Assembly (NCBI GenBank): GCA_026414605.1
Contig: JAOAIP010000037.1
Span: forward strand, 1-64,000
Length of the DNA: 64,000 nucleotides
Direction: 5' to 3'
Source of the DNA: Bacteroidia bacterium
GTDB lineage: Bacteria > Bacteroidota > Bacteroidia > B-17B0 > Aurantibacillaceae
Below the pieces are notes generated by a model. That model did no database searches and had not been told where the DNA came from. It was given only the letters and a program-made list of their open reading frames with translations. The first letter of the stretch is position 1. Every line of letters begins with the position of its first letter. Position numbers and translations under genes: made by a program. Below, piece after piece: positions 25,897 to 34,634 of the stretch.

Positions 25897-26889
25897 GTGT
25901 CGGCTTCTTTCAAAAAAACACTACAATACATTGTTCTACTTCTTATAGGTTCTTTATTGATTTATTTATCTATTCAAAAAGCCGATGTTTCTTTAAGCGA
26001 ACTTCAAAATGTTTTTCAAAACACAAATTTAATTTGGGTCTTTGTTTCTATTGTTATTAGTTTTTTAAGTCATTTTGCAAGGGCATATAGATGGAATTAT
26101 TTGTTGGAAAATTATAATTACAAAACAGATCTATTGACTTCTAATGCTTCGGTATTTATTGGCTATTTGGCTAATTATGGCCTGCCCCGAATGGGCGAAA
26201 TATCCCGCTGTGCAGTTGTTTCAAAATACAATAATATCCCACTTGATATAGCATTGGGAACGGTATTGGCTGAAAGAGTAGTGGATGTTTTATTAATGTT
26301 TGTATTATTTATTTTAGTAGTAATTTTTCAATATGATGATTTACAAGAGTTATTGAATAAATACATTTTACAACCTTTTTCAGAAAAACTTTCAGGAACC
26401 AATCTAATTTTAATTTTAGCACTACTAATCATTGGAGGGATATTACTTTATATCTTAAATCAAAGAAAAACAAATAAAAATTCTACTTCTTTATGGGATA
26501 AAATTTTTCAAGTGATTCAAAATTTGACAAAGCCCTTGTTAAGTATTCATAAAATAAAGCGTCCAATTCAATTTTGGGGATTAAGCATTGGTATATGGTT
26601 AATGTATTTTTTATCAATGTATTTTTGTGCTTGGGCTTTACCATCTACCGAAGGTATTAGTTTTTTGAAAATAATGGTTTTGTTTCTCTTTGGAACAATA
26701 GGCGTAATTGTTACCCCAGGGGGTATAGGGGCGTATCACTTTTTAATTACCGAACTTTTATTGTTTTACCACGTAGATAAAGCATCGGCAGTGGCTTTTC
26801 CGTGGTTAGTGTGGGGAACTCAATTTTTAATGGTTTTAATTTTAGGAGGATTATCCTTTATTTTACTGCCCATTATTCATAAAAAGTAA
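25897..26889 (+). CDS. Lysylphosphatidylglycerol synthase TM-like / flippase-like integral membrane protein
   Basis: The 330-residue protein has about eight hydrophobic segments and belongs to the LPG_synthase_TM (UPF0104) group. Recognisable family parts are FLSHFARAYRWNYLL near residue 58, GYLANYGLPRMGEISRCAVV near 88-107, LGTVLAERVVDVLLM, and late GTIGVIVTPGGIGAYHFLI. There is no aminoacyl-transferase domain, so it is not a full MprF. Stand-alone members are proposed lipid or polyprenyl-phosphate-sugar flippases, unproven here. It starts with GTG, 4 bp after panD, and is followed 6 bp later by rfaE2. Confidence 0.82.
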   Translation: MSASFKKTLQYIVLLLIGSLLIYLSIQKADVSLSELQNVFQNTNLIWVFVSIVISFLSHFARAYRWNYLLENYNYKTDLLTSNASVFIGYLANYGLPRMGEISRCAVVSKYNNIPLDIALGTVLAERVVDVLLMFVLFILVVIFQYDDLQELLNKYILQPFSEKLSGTNLILILALLIIGGILLYILNQRKTNKNSTSLWDKIFQVIQNLTKPLLSIHKIKRPIQFWGLSIGIWLMYFLSMYFCAWALPSTEGISFLKIMVLFLFGTIGVIVTPGGIGAYHFLITELLLFYHVDKASAVAFPWLVWGTQFLMVLILGGLSFILLPIIHKK

Positions 26890-26895
26890 AAAACA

Positions 26896-27390
26896 ATGTC
26901 AGATTTTAATGCTATTTTAAAAAAGAAAATTTTGAGTCAAGAAGAACTTGTGAGAATTGTCAATACACATCGCTTTTTCAAGAAAAAAATTGTATTTACA
27001 AACGGGTGTTTTGATATTTTACATCCGGGGCACGTTTATTACTTAAATCAAGCAAGAAGTTTGGGCGATGTTTTAGTAGTAGGACTAAATTCTGATGATT
27101 CTGTAAAAAGATTAAATAAAGGTGCAGAACGACCTATTCATCCACAAGATAAACGTGCTGATGTCTTGGCAGCTTTGTTATGTGTAGATTACATTAGTAT
27201 TTTTGATGAAGACACACCATTAGAACTGATTCAAAAAATAAAGCCCGACGTTTTAGTCAAAGGGGGAGATTATACAATAGATAAAATAGTAGGGGCGGAC
27301 TTTGTTCAATCTTATGGAGGAAGTGTAAAAATCATTCCTTTGTTAGAGGGATATTCTACTACTGATATTGTGAATAAGTTAAAGAAATAA
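26896..27390 (+). CDS. rfaE2: D-glycero-beta-D-manno-heptose 1-phosphate adenylyltransferase
   Basis: The 164-residue nucleotidyltransferase activates heptose phosphate for lipopolysaccharide core synthesis. It shows [20 protein letters not shown] (with the HPGH nucleotide-binding motif), [38 protein letters not shown] and a terminal [12 protein letters not shown]. It corresponds to the C-terminal half of E. coli HldE as a separate protein. It is last in the panD - membrane protein - rfaE2 run, and the restriction gene begins 2 bp later. Confidence 0.94.
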   Translation: MSDFNAILKKKILSQEELVRIVNTHRFFKKKIVFTNGCFDILHPGHVYYLNQARSLGDVLVVGLNSDDSVKRLNKGAERPIHPQDKRADVLAALLCVDYISIFDEDTPLELIQKIKPDVLVKGGDYTIDKIVGADFVQSYGGSVKIIPLLEGYSTTDIVNKLKK

Positions 27391-27392
27391 GT

Positions 27393-28094
27393 ATGAATAA
27401 AGAGTTAGAAGAATGTATCAAGAAATACTGTGTAGAGTCACATAAAGAGTTGAATAATTATCTTCTTGGAAAGTCAAAAGACACTTTAATTTCAATCATC
27501 AATGATTTATTGACAATGTATATCAACGATAAAAATTCTTCAACCATAAGAGAATTTTTGACCGTAACATTAGCAGGATATACTCATCAGAGTGAAAAAA
27601 TCGGTTATAATGGCTTTAAGCAAGAAGTACCAGGAAAAATTGTTCATTGTGAAGTAAAACCAAAAAACATATCTACACATGAGTGGGAAAAGTATCGCAA
27701 TAAAGAGAGAAAATCCAGACCTGCGCTATTAGACGGTGGGGGAAACTTTACTGATTATACAAGATTAAGATTAGAGAAAGATTATGAAGCAAATCCCAAT
27801 ATGCTCATTAGTGGCTTTATTGATGGAAAATTAATTTACATATTAGAATTTCCTTTCAGAACAAAAGAGTTTTATGAAAATTTATTAAAAAAGATTGAAA
27901 AGTGGGAAAATAAATTAAAAGGGAGTCGAACTACAAAAGGGCAATTTTTAAGAAGTGCAGATTTTAATTACAAAGATTATATTTCTTCTAAGGATTTAAA
28001 AGTAGTATATTTGCTCAATAAATCAGAGTTAGAGAAATACAAATCTTATATTTCATCTAAATTTTATGAGTTTTTATGCGAAAAAGCGAGATAA
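27393..28094 (+). CDS. Putative type II restriction endonuclease
   Basis: The 233-residue protein is not recognised by name. It overlaps the downstream DNA methyltransferase gene by 19 bp, the classic layout of a restriction-modification pair. A candidate PD-(D/E)xK core is GYNGFKQEVPGKIVHCEVKP, with Glu87-x-Lys89 (EVK) on a strand and an upstream acidic residue (Glu78). A charged Gly-rich loop follows (LLDGGGNFTDYTRLRLEKD). No signal peptide or membrane segment is seen. The recognition sequence cannot be predicted. A solitary methyltransferase with an unrelated neighbour is the alternative. Confidence 0.62.
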   Translation: MNKELEECIKKYCVESHKELNNYLLGKSKDTLISIINDLLTMYINDKNSSTIREFLTVTLAGYTHQSEKIGYNGFKQEVPGKIVHCEVKPKNISTHEWEKYRNKERKSRPALLDGGGNFTDYTRLRLEKDYEANPNMLISGFIDGKLIYILEFPFRTKEFYENLLKKIEKWENKLKGSRTTKGQFLRSADFNYKDYISSKDLKVVYLLNKSELEKYKSYISSKFYEFLCEKAR

Positions 28095-28951
28095 CATATT
28101 GGTTAAATAAAATAATAGAAGGCGATTGCTTAGCGACTTTGAAGGAAATACCTTCAGATAGTGTTGATGTAGGTGTTACCTCGCCACCCTATAATAAAGG
28201 TGAAAATAAAAAAGGTTGGTTAGTGAAAAATGTTAAGTATGTAAATTCATCTGATAAGTTACCCGAAGATGTTTATCAACAAAATCAAATTCAAGTATTA
28301 AATGAATTATACCGTATCATAAAGCCCGGAGGTTCGTTTTTTTATAATCATAAAATTCGTTGGGAAAAAGGAACACTTTTGCATCCAATGGATTGGCTCA
28401 GGAAAACACAATGGACAATACGTCAGGAAATCATTTGGGACAGAATGATTGCGGCAAATATCAGAGGTTGGAGATTCTGGCAAGTAGATGAAAGAATTTA
28501 CTGGCTTTACAAACCTATTAATAATAATCTGATTGGTGAAGAGTTGGATGCTTCTCATGCATTGCTTACCTCAATATGGCGTTTTTCACCTGAAAGAGAA
28601 AATCCACATCCAGCCCCTTTTCCCTTGTCTTTACCTATCCGTTGCATTTATTCCATTTTAGGAGAACAAAAAGATAAAGTGATTATTGACCCTTATTGTG
28701 GAAGTGGTACAACACTCGTTGCCGCAAAACTTTTAGGACATAATTACATTGGAATAGAAATCGCAGAACCATATATTCAAATGGCAACTGAACGATTAAA
28801 AAACGTGATAAACGAAAAAAATATTTTTCAACAAGAAATTCAAAAACATATTGTAACCAAGACCTTCAAAGACAGAAAAAAGAATGGAGAATATACCGGA
28901 AAATTCAAACCATCATCAAACACTACCTTATCGTTATTTGATGATGTATAA
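28076..28951 (+). CDS. Type II site-specific DNA methyltransferase (N6-A/N4-C, beta class)
   Basis: The 291-residue enzyme has the motif order of beta-class amino-methyltransferases. Catalytic motif IV TSPPYN (residues 35-40) comes before the SAM motif I DPYCGSGTTLVAAKLL (205-220), and IGIEIAEPYIQMATERL closes motif II. The LNELYRIIKPGGSFFYNHKI segment is typical. SPPY is seen in both N4-cytosine and N6-adenine enzymes, so the base is undecided. It would protect the host from the overlapping upstream nuclease. The gene pair interrupts housekeeping genes (rfaE2 and carA) without a composition change. Confidence 0.88.
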   Translation: MRKSEITYWLNKIIEGDCLATLKEIPSDSVDVGVTSPPYNKGENKKGWLVKNVKYVNSSDKLPEDVYQQNQIQVLNELYRIIKPGGSFFYNHKIRWEKGTLLHPMDWLRKTQWTIRQEIIWDRMIAANIRGWRFWQVDERIYWLYKPINNNLIGEELDASHALLTSIWRFSPERENPHPAPFPLSLPIRCIYSILGEQKDKVIIDPYCGSGTTLVAAKLLGHNYIGIEIAEPYIQMATERLKNVINEKNIFQQEIQKHIVTKTFKDRKKNGEYTGKFKPSSNTTLSLFDDV

Positions 28952-28991
28952 TAAATCTATCATAAGTAAATTAATCTTTTAATTCATCCTT

Positions 28992-30107
28992 ATGCATCTT
29001 AAATATCAAAAAAAGTCCAAAGCCATTGTTTTGTTAGAAGATGGGACAGTGTATGAAGGATATGCAGCAGGATTTATTGGAACAGCCAGTGGAGAAATTT
29101 GTTTCAATACAGGAATGACAGGATATCAAGAAGTATTTACAGACCCATCGTATTATGGACAAATTGTAGTAATGACAAATGCACACATCGGAAATTATGG
29201 CGTTTTAGAAAAAGAAAGCGAAAGTAATGGTGTAAAAATATCAGGATTGATTTGTAAAAACTTTAGTTCCATTTATAGTCGTCCTGCGGCAGATTATTCT
29301 TTGAATGAGTTTTTTATCAAGAATAAAATTGTAGCAGTAAGTGATGTAGATACTCGGTCATTAGTAAGGCATATTCGTAATAAAGGTGCAATGAATGTGA
29401 TTATTTCTTCAGAGATTTTAAATATTGCTGAGTTGAAAAACTTATTAAGCCAAACACCCAAAATGGAAGGATTAGAACTTTCTTCAAAAGTATCTACAAA
29501 AACAGCATACGAACTTCCTTGCGAAAATGCTCAATATAAAGTAAGTGTATTGGACTTTGGAATAAAACAAAACATTCTTCGTCATTTATCATCAAGAAAT
29601 TGTTACTTAAAAGTTTTCCCACATAACGCATCTCTTGATGAAATACTTTCATTTCAACCCGATGGTATAATGTTATCTAATGGGCCCGGAGACCCTGCTA
29701 CTATGAAGTATCAAGTAGCCCTTATTCAACAATTACTTGAAAAAAATATCCCTTTATTTGGAATTTGTTTAGGACATCAATTACTTTCACAGGCAGTAGG
29801 CATTTCTACTTACAAAATGCATCATGGACACAGAGGACTAAATCATCCTGTAAAAAATTTGATCACGGGGCGTTGTGAAATTACTTCTCAAAATCACGGA
29901 TTTTCTATAAAAGAACAAGATGCCAAAAATCATCCTGATGTAATTGTTACGCATATCAATTTAAATGACCAAACGATTGAAGGCATTCAACTCAAACATA
30001 AGCCCGCTTTTAGTGTTCAATATCATCCCGAAGCCGCACCAGGTCCGCACGATAGCCATTATCTGTTTGATCAATTTATTCAACTAATGAGTGCCAAATC
30101 ATCATAG
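28992..30107 (+). CDS. carA: Carbamoyl-phosphate synthase small (glutaminase) subunit
   Basis: The 371-residue subunit supplies ammonia from glutamine to CarB for arginine and pyrimidine synthesis. The N-terminal CPSase domain shows LEDGTVYEGYAAGFIG and GEICFNTGMTGYQEVFTDPS. The class I glutamine amidotransferase half shows SNGPGDPA, the nucleophile Cys in FGICLGHQLLSQA, SQNHGFSI and the His-Glu pair in QYHPEAAPGPHDS. carB is not adjacent. folD follows closely. Confidence 0.95.
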   Translation: MHLKYQKKSKAIVLLEDGTVYEGYAAGFIGTASGEICFNTGMTGYQEVFTDPSYYGQIVVMTNAHIGNYGVLEKESESNGVKISGLICKNFSSIYSRPAADYSLNEFFIKNKIVAVSDVDTRSLVRHIRNKGAMNVIISSEILNIAELKNLLSQTPKMEGLELSSKVSTKTAYELPCENAQYKVSVLDFGIKQNILRHLSSRNCYLKVFPHNASLDEILSFQPDGIMLSNGPGDPATMKYQVALIQQLLEKNIPLFGICLGHQLLSQAVGISTYKMHHGHRGLNHPVKNLITGRCEITSQNHGFSIKEQDAKNHPDVIVTHINLNDQTIEGIQLKHKPAFSVQYHPEAAPGPHDSHYLFDQFIQLMSAKSS

Positions 30108-30201
30108 GTTTTAAATGAGTGATTGGGTTTCGATTATACATAAATTGAGATTAAAACAATTCCGTAAGAGAACAAAATTTCAATTAATATTTATTCAAAA
30201 T

Positions 30202-31089
30202 ATGGGATATCAAATAATAGATGGCAAAAAAGTAGCCAAAGAAATTCAAGAACAGATAAAGAAAGAAGTAGAACATCTTAAACAATTAGGCCAAAAAGTG
30301 CCCCATATTGCTGCTGTTTTAGTAGGAAATGATGGTGCATCCGAAACCTATGTTAATAACAAAATTAAAGCATGTAATAGCGTTGGATTTCAATCTACAC
30401 TTGTAAGGTTACCAGAATATGTAACTGAAAACAAACTATTAGAAGAAGTAGAAAAACTTAATCAAAATGAAGATATTGATGGTTTTATAGTTCAACTGCC
30501 CTTGCCACGGCACATTAATGAACAAAAAGTCATTGAGGCGATAGTACCATCCAAAGATATAGATGGATTTCACCCTATCAATGTTGGGCGAATGGTATTA
30601 AATTTACCTTGCTATGTGAGTGCTACGCCTTATGGAATTGTTCAATTGTTGGAATATTACAAAATAGAAACATCGGGAAAGCATTGTGTAGTCATAGGAA
30701 GAAGCCACATTGTGGGGTCGCCTATGAGTATTTTAATGGCTAAAAATACACCCATTGGAAATGCTACAGTTACACTGTGTCATAGTAAAACAAAAGATTT
30801 GAAACAATATACATTACAGGCAGATATTATTATTTGTGCTATTGGAAGTCCGCATTTTTTGACAGCAGATATGGTAAAAGAGGGTGTCGTAGTGATAGAT
30901 GTAGGAATTACTCGTATTGAAAGTAAAGATAGTCCAACAGGATACAAACTATTAGGCGATGTAAAATTTGATGAAGTAGCACCAAAATGTTCTTATATTA
31001 CACCCGTACCTGGAGGTGTAGGTCCAATGACTATTGCTTCTTTACTCAAAAATGGGCTTTTAGCAGCAAAGAAAGAAATTTATAGATAA
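30202..31089 (+). CDS. folD: Bifunctional methylenetetrahydrofolate dehydrogenase/cyclohydrolase FolD
   Basis: The 295-residue cytoplasmic enzyme interconverts methylene- and formyl-tetrahydrofolate. It carries [14 protein letters not shown] with the catalytic Lys, [33 protein letters not shown], the NADP motif [18 protein letters not shown] and [22 protein letters not shown] 30202 ([18 protein letters not shown]) is chosen because homologues start here. An in-frame ATG at 30115 would add 29 residues without family support. Confidence 0.94.
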   Translation: MGYQIIDGKKVAKEIQEQIKKEVEHLKQLGQKVPHIAAVLVGNDGASETYVNNKIKACNSVGFQSTLVRLPEYVTENKLLEEVEKLNQNEDIDGFIVQLPLPRHINEQKVIEAIVPSKDIDGFHPINVGRMVLNLPCYVSATPYGIVQLLEYYKIETSGKHCVVIGRSHIVGSPMSILMAKNTPIGNATVTLCHSKTKDLKQYTLQADIIICAIGSPHFLTADMVKEGVVVIDVGITRIESKDSPTGYKLLGDVKFDEVAPKCSYITPVPGGVGPMTIASLLKNGLLAAKKEIYR

Positions 31090-31179
<90 letters not shown>

Positions 31180-31282
31180 AAAAATTTGGCGGGCAATTAT
31201 ACAAACAATAATTCTATTTGCCAATGTTTAATTTTGTACCAAAACTACAATCATTGTAAACTGTTTGCTAATCCTTTGATTT

Positions 31283-32053
31283 TTATTGTGCATTCCATCC
31301 GCCATCTACCGGAATGGCAGTTCCTGTTATTGTTGTAGCGGCTTCTGATGCTAAAAATAAAGCCAATTGTCCCAATACTTCTACGGGAATAAACTCTTTG
31401 ACGGCTTGTTTATACAACATCACTTTACTAATCACTTCTTCTTTTGAAATACCGTGGGCTTTTGCTTGGTCATCAATTTGTTTTTCAACCAATGGTGTTT
31501 TGACATAGCCAGGACATATAGCATTAGCGGTGATATTGAAAGGAGCGCCTTCTAATGCAATGGTTTTAGTAAATCCGATAATGCCGTGTTTACTTGCTAC
31601 ATAAGCCGATTTGAATTCTGATGCCACTAATCCGTGTGCAGAAGCAATGTTTATAATACGACCAAATTTTTGTGTTTTCATTACTGGCCAAACTGCTTTG
31701 GTCAAATAGAAAGCAGAGGACAAATTGATAGCAATAATGGCTTGCCATTTTTCATCAGGGAAATTTTCAACAGGCGATACGTGCTGTATTCCTGCGTTAT
31801 TGATGAGAACATCTATTTTGCCGAATGTTTGAATGGCTGTATTTGCTAAATCGTAAATTTCATTAGGATAAAGTAAGTTTGCTCCGTGAAAGATTGTAGG
31901 TATGTTATAGGTCTTACCGATTTCAGCAGCGATTTCTGCACCATTAGGTTCTAACCCATTAAATACGATTTGATATTGTTGAGTTTTAGCAAATTCTTGG
32001 GCAATGCCTAAGCCGATACCACTTGTACTTCCTGTTATTAGAACTGTTTTCAT
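31283..32053 (-). CDS. 3-hydroxybutyrate dehydrogenase (SDR family)
   Basis: The 256-residue short-chain dehydrogenase has the TGSTSGIG cofactor motif, NNAGIQHVSPVENFPDEKW, IINIASAHGLVASEFKSAY with catalytic Ser, YVASKHG with Tyr-x-x-x-Lys, CPGYVKTPLVEKQI and a terminal VDGGWNAQ. The IQHV, SAHGLVAS and C-terminal WxAQ features are specific to D-3-hydroxybutyrate dehydrogenase, which interconverts acetoacetate and 3-hydroxybutyrate. A TACTTTCG -7-like sequence lies upstream on the minus strand. It is a single gene convergent with folD across the tRNA. Confidence 0.92.
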   Translation of the reverse strand: MKTVLITGSTSGIGLGIAQEFAKTQQYQIVFNGLEPNGAEIAAEIGKTYNIPTIFHGANLLYPNEIYDLANTAIQTFGKIDVLINNAGIQHVSPVENFPDEKWQAIIAINLSSAFYLTKAVWPVMKTQKFGRIINIASAHGLVASEFKSAYVASKHGIIGFTKTIALEGAPFNITANAICPGYVKTPLVEKQIDDQAKAHGISKEEVISKVMLYKQAVKEFIPVEVLGQLALFLASEAATTITGTAIPVDGGWNAQ

Positions 32054-32126
32054 AAAATTATTTTTTGATGCGAAAGTAGATAATTATTAAGGAAAAGACA
32101 AAGAGAGACAGTAAACTACTATTGAT

Positions 32127-32304
32127 TAAGATGTTTTTTGAAATGATATGAAAAAAATCAATAGTAACAATGAAAAGTAGAGATGAAAAAAAGAGAGAAG
32201 AGTGCTTTTTCAAACTATCAAATTTTAAAATTTAATTTATTGACAATCAATTTTGTAATTTTTTATTAACAGTTATCTTCCACAATAGTTAAAAAAATGT
32301 TACT
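32127..32304 (+). repeat. Duplicated leader region, copy A
   Basis: Blocks AGATGTTTTTTGA, AATGAAAAGTAGAGATGAAA, GAGAG, AATTTATTGACAATCAATTTT, TATTAACAGTTAT and CACAATAGTT occur in the same order at 34438-34600, where they precede the copper monooxygenase gene. This copy precedes the cytochrome-like T9SS gene at 32337. The two leaders appear to derive from one duplication. Confidence 0.65.
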
Positions 32305-32312
32305 TATTTTTG
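32305..32312 (+). promoter_or_regulatory. -7 promoter element of the 32337 gene
   Basis: TATTTTTG matches TAnnTTTG and lies 25 nt before ATG 32337. It contains the TTG that would otherwise extend the reading frame to 32310. Confidence 0.6.
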
Positions 32313-32336
32313 GCCGAGAACAAAATTTTAAACCTG

Positions 32337-33176
32337 ATGAAAAAAGAATTATTAGTAAGTGGTACAATTTTGATTACAAGTGTTTTAACCACTTCTTTTA
32401 TAGTAAAATTGTCATCTGGCATTCCTGAAAGAACAGGTAGCCCAGGAGAAACCACTTGTTCTGCTTGTCATAGTGGAGGAACTGGAACTACTGTGGTGAA
32501 TATCTCTGCTACGCCCGCTTTTACGAACAATGAATATGTGCCAGGAACTACCTATACCGTGAATGTTACTGTAACTAATAATTCGTATTCAAATTTTGGA
32601 TTTGGCTGTGAAATTTTGGATGCAAATTCTAATACAGATGCGGGTACTATGACCACTCCATTAACGGGCGTTCAATTCTTAACCGCAAGTAATGGTCGTA
32701 AAAATGCAGTTCATACTTCTCCTAAATCAGAGACAGGAAGTGCTACCTTTTCTTTTGTATGGACAGCACCTACGGGTACCAATAATATCGTCATTTATGC
32801 AGCAGGAAATGCCGTAAATGGCAATGGAACAAATTCGGGCGATGCAGTTGGTTCTACGTCATTATCCCTTTCTGCTAATGCAAATGGTATTAAGAAAATT
32901 ACTAATAGTGTAAAAATAAATGTTTATCCTAATCCTGCATCCGATTTTATTTCTATTCAAGTTGAAAATATTTCAGAAACAAGAAACGTAAATATAGAAT
33001 TATGGGATTTGAAAGGCAACAAAGTGGCTCATTTAAATGCTTCTCAATTAAATGTAGGAACTCAAAATATCCGTGTGTTCTTACCTGATAATATAAATAA
33101 TGGCTTGTATATCTTAAAACTCCAATCTGCAAATAATCAAACCATTGCTTCAAAAATGATTATAGTTAAGAAATAA
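32337..33176 (+). CDS. Secreted choice-of-anchor V (Reeler-like) protein with CxxCH motif and T9SS sorting tail
   Basis: The 279-residue protein has an N-terminal signal/membrane segment (MKKELLVSGTILITSVLTTS). GSPGETTCSACHSGG (one CxxCH, a possible heme c site, within the first ~55 residues) is followed by a beta-sandwich (YVPGTTYTVNVTVTN, FGFGCEILD, SATFSFVWTAP) of the Reeler/choice-of-anchor V kind. A type A T9SS tail closes it (VYPNPASDF, NGLYILKLQ, IIVKK). It is therefore predicted to be secreted and surface-anchored through type IX secretion. It is the first gene of a run with two more redox-type proteins. Whether heme is bound is unknown. Confidence 0.82.
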   Translation: MKKELLVSGTILITSVLTTSFIVKLSSGIPERTGSPGETTCSACHSGGTGTTVVNISATPAFTNNEYVPGTTYTVNVTVTNNSYSNFGFGCEILDANSNTDAGTMTTPLTGVQFLTASNGRKNAVHTSPKSETGSATFSFVWTAPTGTNNIVIYAAGNAVNGNGTNSGDAVGSTSLSLSANANGIKKITNSVKINVYPNPASDFISIQVENISETRNVNIELWDLKGNKVAHLNASQLNVGTQNIRVFLPDNINNGLYILKLQSANNQTIASKMIIVKK

Positions 33177-33180
33177 TATT

Positions 33181-33828
33181 ATGTTTCATTTTCTACAAAA
33201 TCAAAAATCAAGAATACTTGTAGCAATACTGATAATAATTAGTGTTATTACAAGTTACGAATGTAGAAAGGATAAGTATGTTGTTCCCGTATGTTATGAT
33301 ACCGATGTACAGCCCATTTTAACTAATAAGTGTTCAATGAGCGGTTGTCATAATTCTGTTGATAAGGCAGCAGGGCTTGATTTATCGTCCTATGCGGGAG
33401 TTCAAGCAAGTTTTAAAAAAGATGAGATATTAGAATCTATAAATAAAGGTAAAATGCATCCTGCTGGTTATCAATCATTAACTTCTAATGAAAAGCAAAT
33501 TTTGGCTCGCTGGGCAGCACAAGGATATACCAAAGGGGAATGTTCATTAAATAGTGTAGCATGTGATACAACAAATGTTACTTATACCAATTCCATTAAG
33601 GTGATATTTGATAATAATTGTACAGGTTGTCATAATGCTTCTAATCCATCAGGTGGTTGGGCTTTAGATACTTATAATTCTTCCAAAACCTGTGCTCAAA
33701 GTGGTCGTTTGTTGGGTGCTGTTAAATGGTTAAGTGGGTATTCTGCAATGCCAAAAGGAGGAAATAAACTTTCTGATTGCGATATAGCAAAGATTCAAAA
33801 ATGGATTAATGTAGGGATGCCTAATTAA
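33181..33828 (+). CDS. Cytochrome c-like lipoprotein with two heme-binding motifs
   Basis: The 215-residue protein starts with a transmembrane or signal segment ending ITSYEC, a possible lipobox. It has two cytochrome-like modules. The first has CYDTDVQPILTNKCSMSGCH (a CX4CH variant) followed by LDLSSYAGV and KGKMHPAG, where Met may be the distal ligand. The second has IFDNNCTGCHNAS (normal CxxCH) and SAMPKGGNKLSDCDIAKI. The repeated helix-CH-...-MP layout is that of periplasmic c-type cytochromes or their relatives. It begins 4 bp after the upstream gene, so the two are one transcript. It probably acts in electron transfer at the envelope. Confidence 0.78.
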   Translation: MFHFLQNQKSRILVAILIIISVITSYECRKDKYVVPVCYDTDVQPILTNKCSMSGCHNSVDKAAGLDLSSYAGVQASFKKDEILESINKGKMHPAGYQSLTSNEKQILARWAAQGYTKGECSLNSVACDTTNVTYTNSIKVIFDNNCTGCHNASNPSGGWALDTYNSSKTCAQSGRLLGAVKWLSGYSAMPKGGNKLSDCDIAKIQKWINVGMPN

Positions 33829-33847
33829 TACTAATAAAACAGAGTAA

Positions 33848-34417
33848 ATGAGAAAATATAAGTTGGGTTTAAAATTTTTTTCACTTTTTTTAATTTGTGG
33901 AAATTTTTTATCAAATGCTCAAAGCGTTTATATTGGAAAAGAAAAATCAACAAGCATTGTTTTTTATTCGGATGCACCGTTAGAAAAAATTGAAGCTAAA
34001 AACACTTCTGCTACTCCTGTGTTTAATTTATCTACAGGAGATTTTCAAATTCGTGTTCAAATGCAAGCATTTCAATTTAAAAACGATTTAATGAAAGAAC
34101 ATTTTAATGAAAATTATGTAGAAAGTGATAAGTATCCATACTGCACATTTAAGGGGAAATGTAATGTAACGAATTTTGAAGAAGGAAAAGAACAAGATGT
34201 AATTATGACGGGTACTATGTATTTACATGGTGTAAGCAAACTTATTTCTGTAAAAGGTAAAATAAAAAAACAAAACAATGAATTAATTTTATTCTCTGAA
34301 TTTTTCATCAGACCTGCTGATTATAACATCAAAATTCCAACAATGCTTACTAAAAAAATTGCAGAAGAAATAAAAGTAACTTTTAAAAGTACTTTAAACG
34401 AATACAAAAAAAATTAA
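33848..34417 (+). CDS. Secreted YceI-like protein (paralogue 1)
   Basis: The 189-residue protein has a signal peptide (FSLFLICGNFLSNAQ). A YceI-type domain follows, with STSIVFYSDAPLEKIEAKN near the start, MKEHFNENYVESDKYPYCTF (the [12 protein letters not shown]-like loop), VTNFEEGKEQDVIMTGTMYL, HGVSKLISVKGKI and a closing EEIKVTF strand. YceI proteins are periplasmic lipocalin-fold carriers of isoprenoid-type lipids; this branch has no known ligand. It follows the cytochrome-like gene by 20 bp. It is clearly related to the protein at 37288-37854 (shared FNEN.VES.KYPYC.FKGK.NVTNFEEGKE pattern). Confidence 0.82.
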   Translation: MRKYKLGLKFFSLFLICGNFLSNAQSVYIGKEKSTSIVFYSDAPLEKIEAKNTSATPVFNLSTGDFQIRVQMQAFQFKNDLMKEHFNENYVESDKYPYCTFKGKCNVTNFEEGKEQDVIMTGTMYLHGVSKLISVKGKIKKQNNELILFSEFFIRPADYNIKIPTMLTKKIAEEIKVTFKSTLNEYKKN

Positions 34418-34437
34418 TCTTTTTTTCGCTATTGTCC

Positions 34438-34606
34438 CAGATGTTTTTTGATACCATCAAAATAATAGCAATGAAAAATGGAGATAAAAAAAGAGAGTGA
34501 ATATTTTTTTAAATCCTCAAAATTGAATTTATTGATAATCAATTTTTTATTTTATTTTATTAACAATTATTAACACTTTTTTTGCACAATAGTTTAAAAT
34601 TGTGAG
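34438..34606 (+). repeat. Duplicated leader region, copy B
   Basis: AGATGTTTTTTGA, AATGAAAAATGGAGATAAA, GAGAG, GAATTTATTGATAATCAATT, TATTAACAATTATTAAC and GCACAATAGTTT correspond block for block to 32127-32304. The copy ends at the promoter of the copper monooxygenase gene. Confidence 0.65.
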
Positions 34607-34614
34607 TACATTTG
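34607..34614 (+). promoter_or_regulatory. -7 promoter element of the copper monooxygenase gene
   Basis: TACATTTG followed by C is an exact TAnnTTTG match 20 nt before ATG 34635. A TTTG at 34581-34584 is a possible -33 element. Confidence 0.6.
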
Positions 34615-34634
34615 CATCAACAAATTAATTTTTT

